Below are positions 10,435 through 19,028 of a stretch of DNA of 41,211 nt, piece after piece. The translations under genes were made by a program, and so were the position numbers. The DNA comes from Thermomicrobiales bacterium. GTDB taxonomy: Bacteria > Chloroflexota > Chloroflexia > Thermomicrobiales > CADCWN01. The notes under the pieces were generated by a model that saw nothing but the letters and a program-made list of their open reading frames with translations, did not search any database and was not told where the DNA came from. The DNA lies in NCBI GenBank assembly GCA_030446685.1, contig JAUJMV010000003.1, positions 6,516-47,726 of the forward strand, in the 5' to 3' direction. Each line of letters opens with the position of its first letter. Within the stretch, counting starts at the first letter, position 1.

Positions 10435-11747
10435 GTGATCCGCACCCGCTGGCTGGGGTCGAAGGTCGGCGGCACCGCCGTGCGATCGACCAGCAGGCTG
10501 TCGACCCCGTCGACGCGCAGGCGGACCCAATGGAGGCCGGGCGGCGCCCCCTCGACGCGGAAGGTCAGCGTGCCGGTCGGCGCGGGGTGGGGCTGCGCCG
10601 GGATCTCGCGGTCCCCCAGGAAGAGCGAGGCGCGCTGCCCCGGCCGCACCTGCGGCCGGCAGGTGACGGTCAGCTCCACCCGGCCGTTGGCGTCGCGCGC
10701 GGCCGGGTTCGGCGCGATGCCCGCGACGGTGGGGGCGAGCGCCAGCGCCAGATCGTTGGTGGACCGGTCGGGCTGGCCCGCGCGGGCGATCGTCGCCGCC
10801 ACCGTGTAGAAGCCGGCGACCCAGGCCGCGGGCGCCCCGGGATCGGCGGGCGCGTCGGGGATGCGCGCGGCGATCCGGGTCGCCCCCCCGCCCGGCTCCG
10901 CCGGCACCACGATCGGCGCGGCCAGGCGCGGGTTGCCGAAGCGCACCGTCACCGTATCGCCGGCCAGGGCGAACCCTTCCAGCGTCAGCAGGTCGCCCGG
11001 CCGCGCGGCGGGCTGCCGGTTCGGCGGCGCGACCGCCGTCAGGGTCGGCGTGGCCGGCGCCGGCGGCGTCGCGTCCGGCTCGAGGGTCACGCCGGCGTCG
11101 TTGGGGCCGCGCGTCAGGACCGGCAGCGGCGACCGGGCCGCGCGCGTCCCCCGGATCAGCACCACCGACGCCTGGTAGGCGACCGAGGGGCGGTAGTTGG
11201 TCTGGATCGCCGCCCAGAGCTTGGAGACCTCCTCGGTGTTCAGCGGCTGCGGCGTCAGCTTGACCAGCTCGACCTGCTCGGCCAGTTCCGCCGCCGCCAG
11301 CGCGCCCAGCGGCGGTGGCAGGATGCCCCCGTCGATCGGCGCGATTGGGGAGAGCGAGCGGCGGATCGCGTCGCGGGTGAGGACCGGTGTTTCGTGCAGC
11401 AGGTGCATCGCGTAGCCAAGCAGGATCTCGGCCTCGAAGTCCTGCTTGCCGTAGGCGGTCAGCAGGTAGAAGAGGTCGAGGGCCAGCGGCGGGTTGGCCG
11501 TGCGCTCGCCCCGCCCGTCGCGCGACGGCAAGTCGACGTTGCGCCAGCCCTGATTCGGCGCGACGTGGTAGAGGAAGAGGTTGAGCTGCGTCGGCTCGTC
11601 GCCGTTACTCTTGACGCGGTCGGGCGGCAGCGCGCTGACGGTGACCGGGCCGCCGATCGTCGTGCTGACGTTGCGGTCAATCAGCCCGTTGTCGAGCAGA
11701 TCCTTCAGGACGGCGGTGACGGCGGCGAGGGCGAGGGCGTTGCTCAT
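10431..11747 (-). CDS. DUF4255 protein (Afp16/Pvc16-like tail cap)
   Basis: 438 residues. The N-terminal about 190 residues are DUF4255 (Pvc16_N): LAAVTAVLKDLLDNGLID, PTQLNLFLYHVAPNQGWRN, PLALDLFYLLTAYG and EAEILLGYAMHLLHETPVL. In Afp/PVC this protein terminates sheath and tube at the distal end. After a Pro/Thr-rich linker, residues about 235-430 look like two IPT/TIG-type beta domains (LTAVAPPNRQPAARPGDLL, TVAGIAPNPAARDANGRVEL). That extension is common in actinobacterial and chloroflexotal DUF4255 proteins. Its start overlaps the expected stop of the proline-rich gene upstream, and its stop overlaps the ATPase start. Intact. Confidence 0.92.
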
Positions 11748-12815
11748 CGCGCACCCCCTCCCGCGCGCCGCGCCCGCGCAGGTAGTCCTCCAGCGACAGG
11801 CGCGGCCCAGACCGCCGCGGGGCCGACGCGACCGGCGGGGCCGGCTGGATGGCGCGCACCTCGATCCGCCCGATGCTCACCCGCACCGTCGGCGCGGGCG
11901 GCGGGGCGGGCGCGGCGCGGCGCCCTACCTGGCCTGTCGCGGCGCGTTCGGCCTCCCGGCGCGCTGCACTCTCCGCCAGGAGCGGGGCCGACGCTTCTTG
12001 GGTCGCGGCTCGTGTCAGCGGCGTGCCCTCCACCGGCACGGGGTCATCGTCCGGGATCGCCGCTGACGCGAGATCGCCGGCGGCCGCCCTGTCGCGCACC
12101 GGCGCCCCCCGCGCCCGGTCCGCCCGCGCCGCGGGGAGCGGTTCGCGCCGTTCCCGCACCGGTCCCGACCACGACGGAGGAGGGGTCGGCAGGAGCGTAT
12201 CCTCGGGGGTGGCGGCGGCTGGCCGGGGTGGTTCCGCCGCGCTCAGCCTGGGGGAAGGCCGCGTCTCTGCCCCTTGCCCCGGCCCAGCCACGCGCCCCTC
12301 CCCGATTGCGTCGGTGGCCCGATGGACCTCCCGGCGCGGTGCCGCGCCCGCCGGCGCCGGCGCACCAGACGCCGGTGGCGGTGTGGCGGCCAGGGAGAGC
12401 GCGGTCGCCGGATCGACGGGAACGAGCGGGACGAGCGGCGCGCCGAGATCGCCCGGCAGCGTGAGCGCCGCCGTCGCCACCGCCGCCGCTGCAGCCCAGT
12501 CGCCCGCGTGGGCGGGGCTCGGCGAGGCCGGGGGGCGGGCGCGGCGGCCGGTGCTTCCGGGGCGATCGCGTCGCGGGACGCCGCCGCCGGCCGCTCGGCT
12601 CCGGCCTGGGGCGCCGGCGCCCGATCCGGCCCCGGATGTTCTCGCGCCGACAGGCGGCGTTCCGTGGTGGGGGCTTCGAACGGCTCGCGCGCTTCCTGCA
12701 GCTCGGGCGCCTCGCCGACGCCCCGCGCGGGCGCGTAGCGGGGGGCCAGCGCCGGCTGCACCGGCGTCGCCAGCCCGAGCGTCCGTTCCACCAGCCGGTT
12801 CAGATACCCGCTCAT
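11744..12815 (-). CDS. Proline/alanine-rich eCIS protein, two frameshifts
   Basis: About 357 residues after repair. The start MSGYLNRLVERTLG (ATG 12815) overlaps the preceding stop (ATGA). This opening, a long Pro/Ala/Arg-rich disordered middle, and a closing TVRVSIGRIEVRAI ... RLSLEDYLRGR are shared by a type of hypothetical eCIS protein; I know no function. The frame breaks in the G6 run at 12530-12535, and again near the end, where one more base in the C5 run at 11753-11757 would create a TGA overlapping the DUF4255 ATG. Two added bases make 1074 nt, a whole number of codons, so both breaks are likely sequencing errors. Possibly a scaffold or linker. Confidence 0.75.
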
Positions 12816-13576
12816 CCGTCCACCAGTTCCAGGTAGTAGCGCCGCCGCCAGGGGCTCAGCGCCAGGATATCCGGCTCGCGCCAGCCGTAGGCCCGCGCCA
12901 GCGCGTGGATCTCGCGCAGGAGCCGCCGGGCCTGGACGGCCAGTTCGGCCCAGAGGAACGCGCCGGGATCGAACGGCGCCTGCCAGCCGTGATCGCAGGC
13001 CGGGCAGCGCAGATCCAGCAGCAGGTCCGCCCCCGGATCGACCTCGGCCATCCGCCGCGAGAGCCCGTCCAGCGCCGCCTCGGGCAACTCGCCGGGGTCC
13101 ACGGCGGCCCCGTCGCGCGTCGCGCTCAGGACGCACCGGCGCGCCAGCAGGCGCCCGCCGGCCGCCGGGTCGCCGCCGACCGTCGCCACCACTGCGGCGA
13201 GGTCGCGGCTGTCCGGCAGGCGGAAGCGCAGTTCGTAGCCCTCCGCCGCCACGTCGTAGGTCCGGGCCGGTGCGTCCGGGACCGGCCCAGCCGGCGCGTC
13301 ACCCCGCAGCGCCACGGCGTCGAGCGTGAATTCGAGGCGTTCGCCGCAGCGCGGGCACTCGGCGTACCCCGGCAGCGCGGCCCCGAACTGGCGTTCCCGC
13401 AGGGCCAGCAGGCGGGCGTCCCGCTCCCCGACGCTGAGCGTGGCCAGCCGCTCGCGCGGCACGTCGGGGCAGGCGGCGCCCAGCATCGTCAGCGCGCGGT
13501 CGAGCGGGTGCTGGGCCGCCCCGACCTCCCAGGCCCAGAGGATCGCCGCCCCGGACAGCGCCCGCATCGCCGCCAT
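12812..13576 (-). CDS. T4 gp26-like baseplate protein with two CxxC zinc pairs
   Basis: 254 residues. Two CxxC pairs, CPRCGERLEF (about residue 75) and CPACDHGW (about residue 190), suggest one structural zinc. The C-terminal helix ILREIHALARAYGWREPDILAL-like text (here LLREIHALARAYGWREPDI) followed by SPWRRRYYLELV matches the T4 baseplate gp26/gp51-type family seen in eCIS loci. The expected role is an assembly factor of the baseplate hub. It starts 3 nt after the tube stop with no clear Shine-Dalgarno of its own, so translation is probably coupled to the tube. Its stop overlaps the next start (ATGA). Confidence 0.82.
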   Translation of the reverse strand: MAAMRALSGAAILWAWEVGAAQHPLDRALTMLGAACPDVPRERLATLSVGERDARLLALRERQFGAALPGYAECPRCGERLEFTLDAVALRGDAPAGPVPDAPARTYDVAAEGYELRFRLPDSRDLAAVVATVGGDPAAGGRLLARRCVLSATRDGAAVDPGELPEAALDGLSRRMAEVDPGADLLLDLRCPACDHGWQAPFDPGAFLWAELAVQARRLLREIHALARAYGWREPDILALSPWRRRYYLELVDG

Positions 13577-13579
13577 CGG

Positions 13580-14107
13580 CTAGGCCGCCGGCTCGTTGAA
13601 GGTCGGCTCGCTCGGCTCGGTGACATCCAGGTCGCGCTCCCAGCCCTCGTTCTCCAGCTTGAGCGTCTGGATCGCGACCGCGTTGGCGTTGGCGTCGAGG
13701 TCCGGGACCGCCTGGAACTCCGAGACCCAGCAGCGGAAGACCCGATAGGCGAGCGCGAGCTGGCCCGCCTCGTTGTAGATCTCGATCGTGATGTCCTTGC
13801 GGAAGTCGGCCAGCGACACCTCCGCCCCGAGGCCGGAGCCGAAGTTCCAGATCTTGTTGGCCCACCGCTCGAACTCGACGTCGTGCGTGACCCCCCGCTC
13901 CAGGGTGATCGCCTCGAACTCGGTCCGGCCGGGCGATTTGCGGCTGCTGCTCGGGTCGCCCCCCTCGCGGTGCGTGACCACCTCGGTCGTCCGCTTCAGC
14001 GCCCCGACCTTGCTGACCCCCGCGACGTACCGCCCGTCCCACCGGACGCGGAACTTGAAGTTCTTGTACGGGTCGAACCGTTGCGCATTGACGCTGAACT
14101 GGGCCAT
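13580..14107 (-). CDS. Inner tube protein (T4 gp19-like)
   Basis: 175 residues from the ATG at 14107, supported by GGAGGG about 5 nt upstream. The sequence has the gp19/Hcp-like tube pattern: DPYKNFKFRVRWDGRYVAGVSKVG, TEVVTHREGGDP, ITLERGVTHDVEFERWANKI, and DITIEIYNEAGQLALAYRVF with CWVSEFQAVPDLDANANAVA near the end. This forms the hexameric inner tube that carries or pushes cargo. Only one tube gene of this class is visible in the window, while Afp/PVC have two. A heptamer inverted repeat lies between it and the sheath gene upstream. Confidence 0.93.
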   Translation of the reverse strand: MAQFSVNAQRFDPYKNFKFRVRWDGRYVAGVSKVGALKRTTEVVTHREGGDPSSSRKSPGRTEFEAITLERGVTHDVEFERWANKIWNFGSGLGAEVSLADFRKDITIEIYNEAGQLALAYRVFRCWVSEFQAVPDLDANANAVAIQTLKLENEGWERDLDVTEPSEPTFNEPAA

Positions 14108-14123
14108 CGTTCCCTCCGTTGAG

Positions 14124-14221
14124 TAGGGCGTAGGGCGTGGAGTGTGGAGCGAAATAGAACCGTTCGCCCCCACGCGCCGCCATCACTCGCGCTCCACGCC
14201 CCACGCTCCACGCCCTACGCC
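14124..14221. repeat. Heptamer inverted-repeat element, copy 2
   Basis: It fills the gap between sheath and tube genes. Left arm 14124-14151 and right arm 14190-14221 are built of GGCGTGGA/TCCACGCC-type heptamers and are nearly complementary, leaving a loop of about 38 nt. The sheath TAG stop lies in the outer right arm, as in copy 1. A hairpin here would sit between the two most abundant structural proteins. Function is inference. Confidence 0.72.
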
Positions 14222-15738
14222 GCGACCTGACCGGCGATCTGCTGGATGCGGATCACGACGAACTCGGCCGGCTTGAGCGGCGCGAAGCCGACGTGGATGT
14301 TGACGATGCCGAGATCGATGTCGCTCTGGGTCGTCGTCTCCTTGTCGCACTTGACGAAGTAGGCCTCGCGCGGCGTGCGGCCCTGGAAGGCGCCCTGCCG
14401 GAAGAGGTTCTGCATGAACGCGCCGATGTTGAGGCGGATCTGCGACCAGAGCGGCTCGTCGTTCGGCTCGAAGACGACCCACTGCGTGCCGCGGTAGAGG
14501 CTCTCCTCGATGAAGAGGGCCAGCCGCCGGACGGGGATGTACTTGTACTCGTCCGCCAGTTGGTCGGCCCCGCGCAGCGTCCGCGCGCCCCAGACCACCT
14601 GGCCGGTGACCGGGAAGGAGCGCAGGCAGTTGATGCCCAGCGGGTTCAGGGCGCCGTTCTCCGCGTCGTTGAGGACCGTCTCCAGCCCCTGCGCCCCGCT
14701 GAGGGCGGCGTCGGTGCCGGCCGGAGCCTTCCAGACCCCCCGCTGGCTGTCGGTGCGCGCCATCACCCCGGCGACCGCGCCGCAGGGCACGAAGGGGGCG
14801 ACCTGCCCGTCGCGCAGCGGATCGCTCCCGATGATCCGCGGGAAGTAGAGCGCCGCGTTGCGCGCCGCCGGGCCGCTCAGTGCCAGCCCGGCCAGCGTGG
14901 CGCCGGCGGCGGCGACCGCCTGCGCCGGGGCGGCGCTCCAGGCGGCGGGCGGGTCGACCAGCAGCATCGTGCGGCGGCGCACGCAGTACGGCAGCGCCGC
15001 CTGATAGACCGCGGCCGGCAGATCGCCGTCGCGCGACAGCGGGGGCAGGCAGAGCAGGTTGAAGAGGTCGGTCTTCTCCAGCGCGAAGATCCCGGTCTTG
15101 GCCCCTTCCATCCCCGGCCCGGCGAACTGCCCGGCGGTCAGGGCGGCCCCGTCGGCGCCGCTCGCGGCGGTGGCCGCGGTCTGGCCGAGGGCCGGCCGAG
15201 CGGTCGGCACCTCGAACGCGCCCTGGGCGTTCCGGCGGACGCGCGCCAGCGCGGACCCCTGCTCCAGCACCCGCGGCACGAAGCGCGCGTCGGCGGGGTT
15301 GACCGAGAGGTTGAGGTGGCGCTCGGCCGCGCCCCCCTCCTCGGTGATGACCAGGTTGAAGCGCTCGGCGTCGGCCGGGTGCTCCACGGTGACCCGCAGC
15401 CGGTTGCCCCAGGCCCCGGGGCTGGCGGCGAGCAGCGGCATCCCCGTGATCGGGATCGCCGCGGGCGTGGCCCCGTTCGCCACGCGCACGATCACCGCCT
15501 GCCCTCCCCCATTCCGGAAGAAGTCGCGCACGGCGTAGCCCATCGTGCTGGCCGGCGCCAGGCCGCCGAAGCGGCGCTCGTAGTCGCCGAAGCTGCTGAT
15601 CGCCACCGGCTCGTCCAGTGGCCCGCGCGGCGCGGCGCCGACGAACGCGGCGATCGCCGTCGCCACGCCGCTGATCGCGCGCACGCCGCTGGGGACTTCC
15701 TGGATGTAGACGCCCGGATAGGACAGTGCGATAGACAT
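14215..15738 (-). CDS. Contractile sheath protein
   Basis: 507 residues of the phage tail sheath family. The N-terminus YPGVYIQEVPSG, with VRAISGVATAIAAFVG, is the classic sheath start. Next are GPLDEPVAISSFGDYERRFGG and YAVRDFFRNGGGQAVIVRV. The C-terminus WVVFEPNDEPLWSQIRLNIG, FMQNLFRQGAFQGRTPREAYFVKCD and VGFAPLKPAEFVVIRIQQ is the conserved sheath core. The only sheath gene here; Afp and PVC have three. ATG at 15738 with AAGGGGG upstream. Flanked on both sides by the heptamer inverted repeats. A DUF-like insert at about 230-330 with Ala-rich text is normal for eCIS sheaths. Confidence 0.95.
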   Translation of the reverse strand: MSIALSYPGVYIQEVPSGVRAISGVATAIAAFVGAAPRGPLDEPVAISSFGDYERRFGGLAPASTMGYAVRDFFRNGGGQAVIVRVANGATPAAIPITGMPLLAASPGAWGNRLRVTVEHPADAERFNLVITEEGGAAERHLNLSVNPADARFVPRVLEQGSALARVRRNAQGAFEVPTARPALGQTAATAASGADGAALTAGQFAGPGMEGAKTGIFALEKTDLFNLLCLPPLSRDGDLPAAVYQAALPYCVRRRTMLLVDPPAAWSAAPAQAVAAAGATLAGLALSGPAARNAALYFPRIIGSDPLRDGQVAPFVPCGAVAGVMARTDSQRGVWKAPAGTDAALSGAQGLETVLNDAENGALNPLGINCLRSFPVTGQVVWGARTLRGADQLADEYKYIPVRRLALFIEESLYRGTQWVVFEPNDEPLWSQIRLNIGAFMQNLFRQGAFQGRTPREAYFVKCDKETTTQSDIDLGIVNIHVGFAPLKPAEFVVIRIQQIAGQVAA

Positions 15739-15777
15739 GACGCGTACCCCCTTACCGTGACGACGACCACTGCTGTT

Positions 15778-15872
15778 GTAGAGCGTGGAGCGTGGAGCGC
15801 GATGTCGCGGTCACCTTCCCCGCTTGCTACGGTCTACGCTCCGCGCCCCGCGCTTTACCCTCCACGCTCCGC
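15778..15872. repeat. Heptamer inverted-repeat element, copy 3
   Basis: It lies between the first eCIS gene and the sheath gene. Left arm about 15778-15801 (GTAGAGCGTGGAGCGTGGAG) and right arm about 15833-15872 share the heptamer unit of copies 1 and 2. The TAA stop of the first gene lies in the right arm. More diverged than copies 1 and 2. Confidence 0.6.
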
Positions 15873-16160
15873 CGCGAGCAGCCAGGCGCGGGCCAGCGCC
15901 TCCAGTTGGCCGTTGCTGTGCAGCGGCGCCTCGTGCTCGCCCCAGCCTTCCCCGGTCTGGAGCCGGACGCTGCCGCGGAGCGCCCCCGTGCCGGCCGCGC
16001 GCCACAGCCGCACCGTGAAGATCGCGGGCGCCGGGTGGAGGGTGATCGGCCCGTCGTCCCCGGTCCCGTCGATCACCAGGCGCCAGTGGCCGTCGTCGCC
16101 GGTGTCGAGCCGCACGACCAGGGCGAGGTACTCACCGCCGCCGTTCGGCTGTGTCTCCAC
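15855..16160 (-). CDS. Small first gene of the eCIS operon, hypothetical
   Basis: 101 residues from the GTG at 16160, chosen because AAGG lies about 10 nt upstream; an ATG at 16238 would add 26 Arg/Ala-rich residues. Pattern: YLALVVRLDTGDDGHWRLVIDG, ITLHPAPAIFTVRLWRA, LRGSVRLQTGEGW, and SNGQLEALARAWLLA. A small beta-rich domain ending in a helix, a type of protein often placed first in eCIS operons of this kind. Function unknown to me. It lies about 130 nt after the predicted transcription start of the SARP-type promoter at 16298-16351. Confidence 0.72.
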   Translation of the reverse strand: METQPNGGGEYLALVVRLDTGDDGHWRLVIDGTGDDGPITLHPAPAIFTVRLWRAAGTGALRGSVRLQTGEGWGEHEAPLHSNGQLEALARAWLLAAERGG

Positions 16161-16297
16161 CCGCGGCCTACCTTGCCTAGCGGTCCCGAGCAGCGCCGAA
16201 GCCGACCGGCGGCGCGCTCCCCACTCGTGCGGGAGCACGGCGCGTCACCATCCCGGCAGGCGGCGCGCTGGCTGGGGCCGATCCGCATGTGGCCCCC

Positions 16298-16351
16298 ACT
16301 CTACCCCGCGCCGCTCAACGATCGCTCAAGGGTCGCGCAACGACCGCTCAA
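16298..16351 (-). promoter_or_regulatory. SARP-type operator and -10 driving the eCIS operon
   Basis: On the minus strand four heptamers, TTGAGCG, TTGCGCG, TTGAGCG, TTGAGCG, start exactly 11 bp apart (16345-16351, 16334-16340, 16323-16329, 16312-16318). The last ends 8 bp before TAGAGT (16298-16303), a TAnnnT -10. There is no -35 hexamer at the usual place. Direct heptamers with 11-bp phasing and an 8-bp gap to -10 are the published layout for SARP activators, whose consensus begins TCGAG. The divergent gene at 16841 encodes a protein with SARP domains. That it binds here is inference. Confidence 0.8.
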
Positions 16352-16560
16352 AGGCCGCGACTGCCGATCGTGGGGGAGATCGGCGGGCGGGCAACGGCGC
16401 GGGAAACAAACGCCGCGGTCGTGCGTAGGTTCGAGTAGTGGCACAGGCGCATGGCAATCGGGCCGGTTGGCCCGCACCGCTGGATGGAGGCACGCGATCC
16501 GGGGGCCGGCGACTGGAACCGCCCGGCGCCACGCGCCCCCGCCAAAAACTGACCCGTCGC

Positions 16561-16650
16561 TGTATGGGGCAAACCCGCCGCGAGGCGGGGACGCAAAGCC
16601 AGGGATCTCGGCGACCGAGCGTTTCGCGGAACGCCCCCTTGCCGAGACCG
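16561..16650 (+). promoter_or_regulatory. c-di-GMP-I (GEMM) riboswitch
   Basis: The aptamer core matches GEMM class I: GGGGCAAACC (16566-16575), a stem CCCGCC/GGCGGG (16574-16579 with 16584-16589) capped by a GCGA tetraloop of the GNRA type, then GGGACGCAAAGCC (16588-16600). A second arm pairs TCTCGGC (16606-16612) with GCCGAGA (16641-16647) and holds an inner GCGTT/AACGC hairpin. The base before CAAACC (16569) is G, as in c-di-GMP rather than cGAMP binders. The second arm differs from the Vibrio Vc2 aptamer. It points at the SARP-like gene at 16841. The stretch 16361-16555 before it shows no clear promoter. Confidence 0.85.
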
Positions 16651-16770
16651 CCCGGCCGCCAGCGCCCGATCGGGCCCCGTCGGCACGCTGCCGGTGGGGC
16701 ATCCCTTTGTCACCGGGTGGCGCTAGCGGTGAAGGTGGAAATGATGCCGTAGCGAGCGTCGACGGGGCCG

Positions 16771-16826
16771 CCCGCCGGTTGTCCGGCGGGGACCCACCCC
16801 CGGCTCGCAAGCCGGGGGGTGGGGTC
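16771..16826 (+). promoter_or_regulatory. Riboswitch expression-platform hairpins
   Basis: Two strong stems lie back to back: CCCGCCGG/CCGGCGGG with a TTGT loop (16771-16790), and a GACCCACCCCCGGCT arm pairing with AGCCGGGGGGTGGGGTC around a CGCA loop (16791-16826). The second ends 14 nt before the regulator ATG; GGGAGGGGGGAGC, which holds the likely ribosome binding site, follows at once. No U-tract follows, so either translation control or a non-canonical terminator is possible. Confidence 0.6.
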
Positions 16827-16840
16827 TGGGAGGGGGGAGC

Positions 16841-18059
16841 ATGGACGGTGCGGTGGTCGCGGACGGGCTCGAGGATGGGCCGGAGGCGGCCCGGGAACTG
16901 CTGCGGCGGGGCGAGCGCTGCGCGGCGGCGGGGCAGGTGCGCCAGGCGGAGGCGCTGCTGGTGCGCGCCTGGACCCTGACCGCGGGGCGCGACCCGGAGC
17001 CGGCCAGCGCCGCCGCCTGGCGCACGGCCTGGCTGTTCGCGCGGGCGGGGGACTACACCGCGGCGGCGGTGTGGTTCCGGCGCGTGCTCGCCCCGCCGGC
17101 CGCCGGGTCCGCGCTCTGGCCCGCGGCGCGGCAGACGCTGGTCGAATTGTGCCAGGGACTCGCGCGCGCCAAGGGGGACGCCCCCAGCCCCGCGCTGCCC
17201 GGCCCGCGCCGCCCGCGACCCCGCGCGCCCCGGCGCTGCCCCCGCTCGACATTGGCAGCCTCGGCCGCTTCCAGATCCTGCGCGACGGCCGGCCGCTCCC
17301 CGCCAGCCGGGCGCGCAAAGCGACCGCCATCCTGCGCTACCTGCTGATCCAGCCGCACCGCTCGGCTCACAAGGACGAGCTGGCCGACCTCTTCTGGCCC
17401 GATTCCCCCCGCGCGAGGCCGCCCACAGCCTGCACGTCGCGGTTAGCGCGCTGCGCCGGCACCTCGATCCGCCCGCGGGCGCGGCCGGGCGCGAGCCGGC
17501 GAGCTACCTGCTCTTCGCGGACGGCCACTACCGGCTGCGCGCCGACGCGCCGATCGCGGAGGACCGGGAACGCTTCCTCCGCCTCTGCGAGGAGGGGGAG
17601 CGCGCCTGGGGCGCGCGCGACAGCGAGCGCGCCTGGCAGGTCTACGGCGAGGCCGTCGCCGGCTATGGCGGCGATTACTACCTCGACGAGGCCGCGCCGG
17701 ACTGGGCGCTCGCCGAGCGCGAACGGCTGCTGAGCCGCTATCTGACGGCGCTCGACCGCCTGGGCCGGCTCGCCGCGGCGCGGGGGCTCCACGAACCGGC
17801 GGCGGAGTGCTTCCGGCGCCTGCTGGAGCGCGACGGCTACCGCGAGGACGCGCACGCCCAACTGATGCGCTGCTACTGGCAACTCGGCCGGCGCGGCGAG
17901 GCGCTGCGCCAGTACGAGCGCTGCGCGGCGCTCCTGGAGCGCGACCTCGGGCTGGCGCCGATGCCGGAACTCCAGGACCTCCACCGCCTTATCGCCGGTG
18001 GCGCCGCCCCGGAACCTGACCGGCGCGACCTCGGCCGGGAGAAACAGGCGGCGCCCTGA
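16841..18059 (+). CDS. SARP-like regulator (TPR-like, winged helix, BTAD), two frameshifts
   Basis: About 406 residues after repair. Residues 1-110 are TPR-like helices (EAARELLRRGERCAAAGQ). Next is an OmpR-type winged helix: LDIGSLGRFQILRDGRPLP, ARKATAILRYLLIQPH, DELADLFWPDSP, and AHSLHVAVSALRRHLDPP. Then a bacterial transcriptional activator domain: RFLRLCEEGERAWGARD, DYYLDEAAPDWALAERERL, and RDGYREDAHAQLMRCYWQLG. That is the SARP architecture. The frame breaks at C5 near 17181 and C6 at 17406-17411; one added C in each joins all parts and makes 1221 nt, a whole number of codons. ATG at 16841 follows a purine-rich site and a c-di-GMP riboswitch. Likely activator of the divergent eCIS operon. 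Confidence 0.85.
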
Positions 18060-18148
18060 AACGTAGCATCAATGGCGGTGGGGGATAGCCGGCCGGCCGC
18101 GACGGATCGCGGCCCTGACCCCGCCCGACGTCGGGCGTGCGCTCCAAC

Positions 18149-18184
18149 GGTTGCCGTGATGGTTGTCGTGCTGGTTGCAGTGAT
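18149..18184. repeat. Three tandem 12-bp repeats upstream of the caspase gene
   Basis: GGTTGCCGTGAT, GGTTGTCGTGCT and GGTTGCAGTGAT follow each other with no gap, ending 15 nt before the metacaspase ATG. The period is 12 bp, not the 11 bp of the SARP operator. It could be an operator, or the N-terminal codons of a longer caspase product (four-residue repeats GCRD, GCRA, GCSD from an ATG at 18137). The GGAGGAGGGG site after it favours the non-coding reading. Confidence 0.55.
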
Positions 18185-18199
18185 GGAGGAGGGGCGAGC

Positions 18200-18997
18200 A
18201 TGGCGAAGAAGGCGTTCTGTGTCGGGATCAACGATTACGGCGACCCGAACAGCAACCTCAACGGCTGCGTCAACGACGCCAGGGCCTGGGCGGAGCTGCT
18301 GGTCGGCCACTACGACTTCCCGCGTGCCGACGTGACGATCATCACCGACGCCCAGGCGACCAAGGCCAACATGGTCACGGGCATCAAGGCCCTCCTCGCG
18401 GGGGCCACGGCGGGCGACGTGCTGGTCTTCACCAACTCCTCGCACGGTTCCTACGTCTACGACCAGGACGGCGATGAGACCCGCTATGACGAGATCCTCT
18501 GCCCCCGCGACGTCGGGCAGAACCCGCTGGCCGACGACGAGCTGCGCGCGCTCTTCAGCGCGATCCCCGCCGGCGTGCGGCTGACGGTGATCGCCGACAA
18601 CTGCCACTCCGGGTCGGCCACCCGCGCGTCGCCGTTCCCGACGCCCGACGAACGGCGCGTGCGCTTCCTCAATCCGCGACGGTTCGGCGGCAAGGAACTC
18701 CCGGACACCCAGTTCGCGCGGCCGAAGCGCCTGGAGCGGTACCCCGAGTCGGAGATGAAGGAGATCCTACTCAGCGGCTGCACCGACAGCGAGTACTCCT
18801 ACGACGCGCTGCTCGACGGGACCTACCACGGCGCGATGACCTTCTTCGCGCTCCAGACGATCCGCGCCGCGAACTACCGGCTGACCTACGAGCAACTGGC
18901 GCGGCGGGTGAACGGCCGCCTCCGGCGGGGCGGCTACAACCAGCACCCGCAACTCGAGGGGGCGGACCAGAACAAGGCCCGGCCGATCTTCACCTGA
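18200..18997 (+). CDS. Metacaspase-like peptidase (C14 family)
   Basis: 265 residues, a stand-alone caspase-fold domain. KKAFCVGINDYGD is the first strand, NDARAWAELLVGHYDF follows, then SSHGSYVYDQDGDETRYDE with catalytic H82 and TVIADNCHSGSATR with catalytic C135. The acidic DGDETRYDE after the His is usual in bacterial orthocaspases. LLSGCTDSEYSYDA and GAMTFFALQTI complete the fold. There is no regulatory or adaptor domain, signal peptide or membrane segment. Start at 18200 on GGAGGAGGGG. It is the first gene after the regulator on the same strand and lies 104 nt before the lipase-CHAT fusion. Caspase and CHAT proteases side by side suggest programmed death or effector processing; that is inference. 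Confidence 0.92.
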   Translation: MAKKAFCVGINDYGDPNSNLNGCVNDARAWAELLVGHYDFPRADVTIITDAQATKANMVTGIKALLAGATAGDVLVFTNSSHGSYVYDQDGDETRYDEILCPRDVGQNPLADDELRALFSAIPAGVRLTVIADNCHSGSATRASPFPTPDERRVRFLNPRRFGGKELPDTQFARPKRLERYPESEMKEILLSGCTDSEYSYDALLDGTYHGAMTFFALQTIRAANYRLTYEQLARRVNGRLRRGGYNQHPQLEGADQNKARPIFT

Positions 18998-19028
18998 TGC
19001 GGGGGCGTGATCGCCGGCCGGCGCGACC

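Noticed and set aside
14293..16428. Long open frame (711 codons) on the plus strand opposite the sheath gene
   Set aside because: Antisense to the clear sheath protein; no family features.
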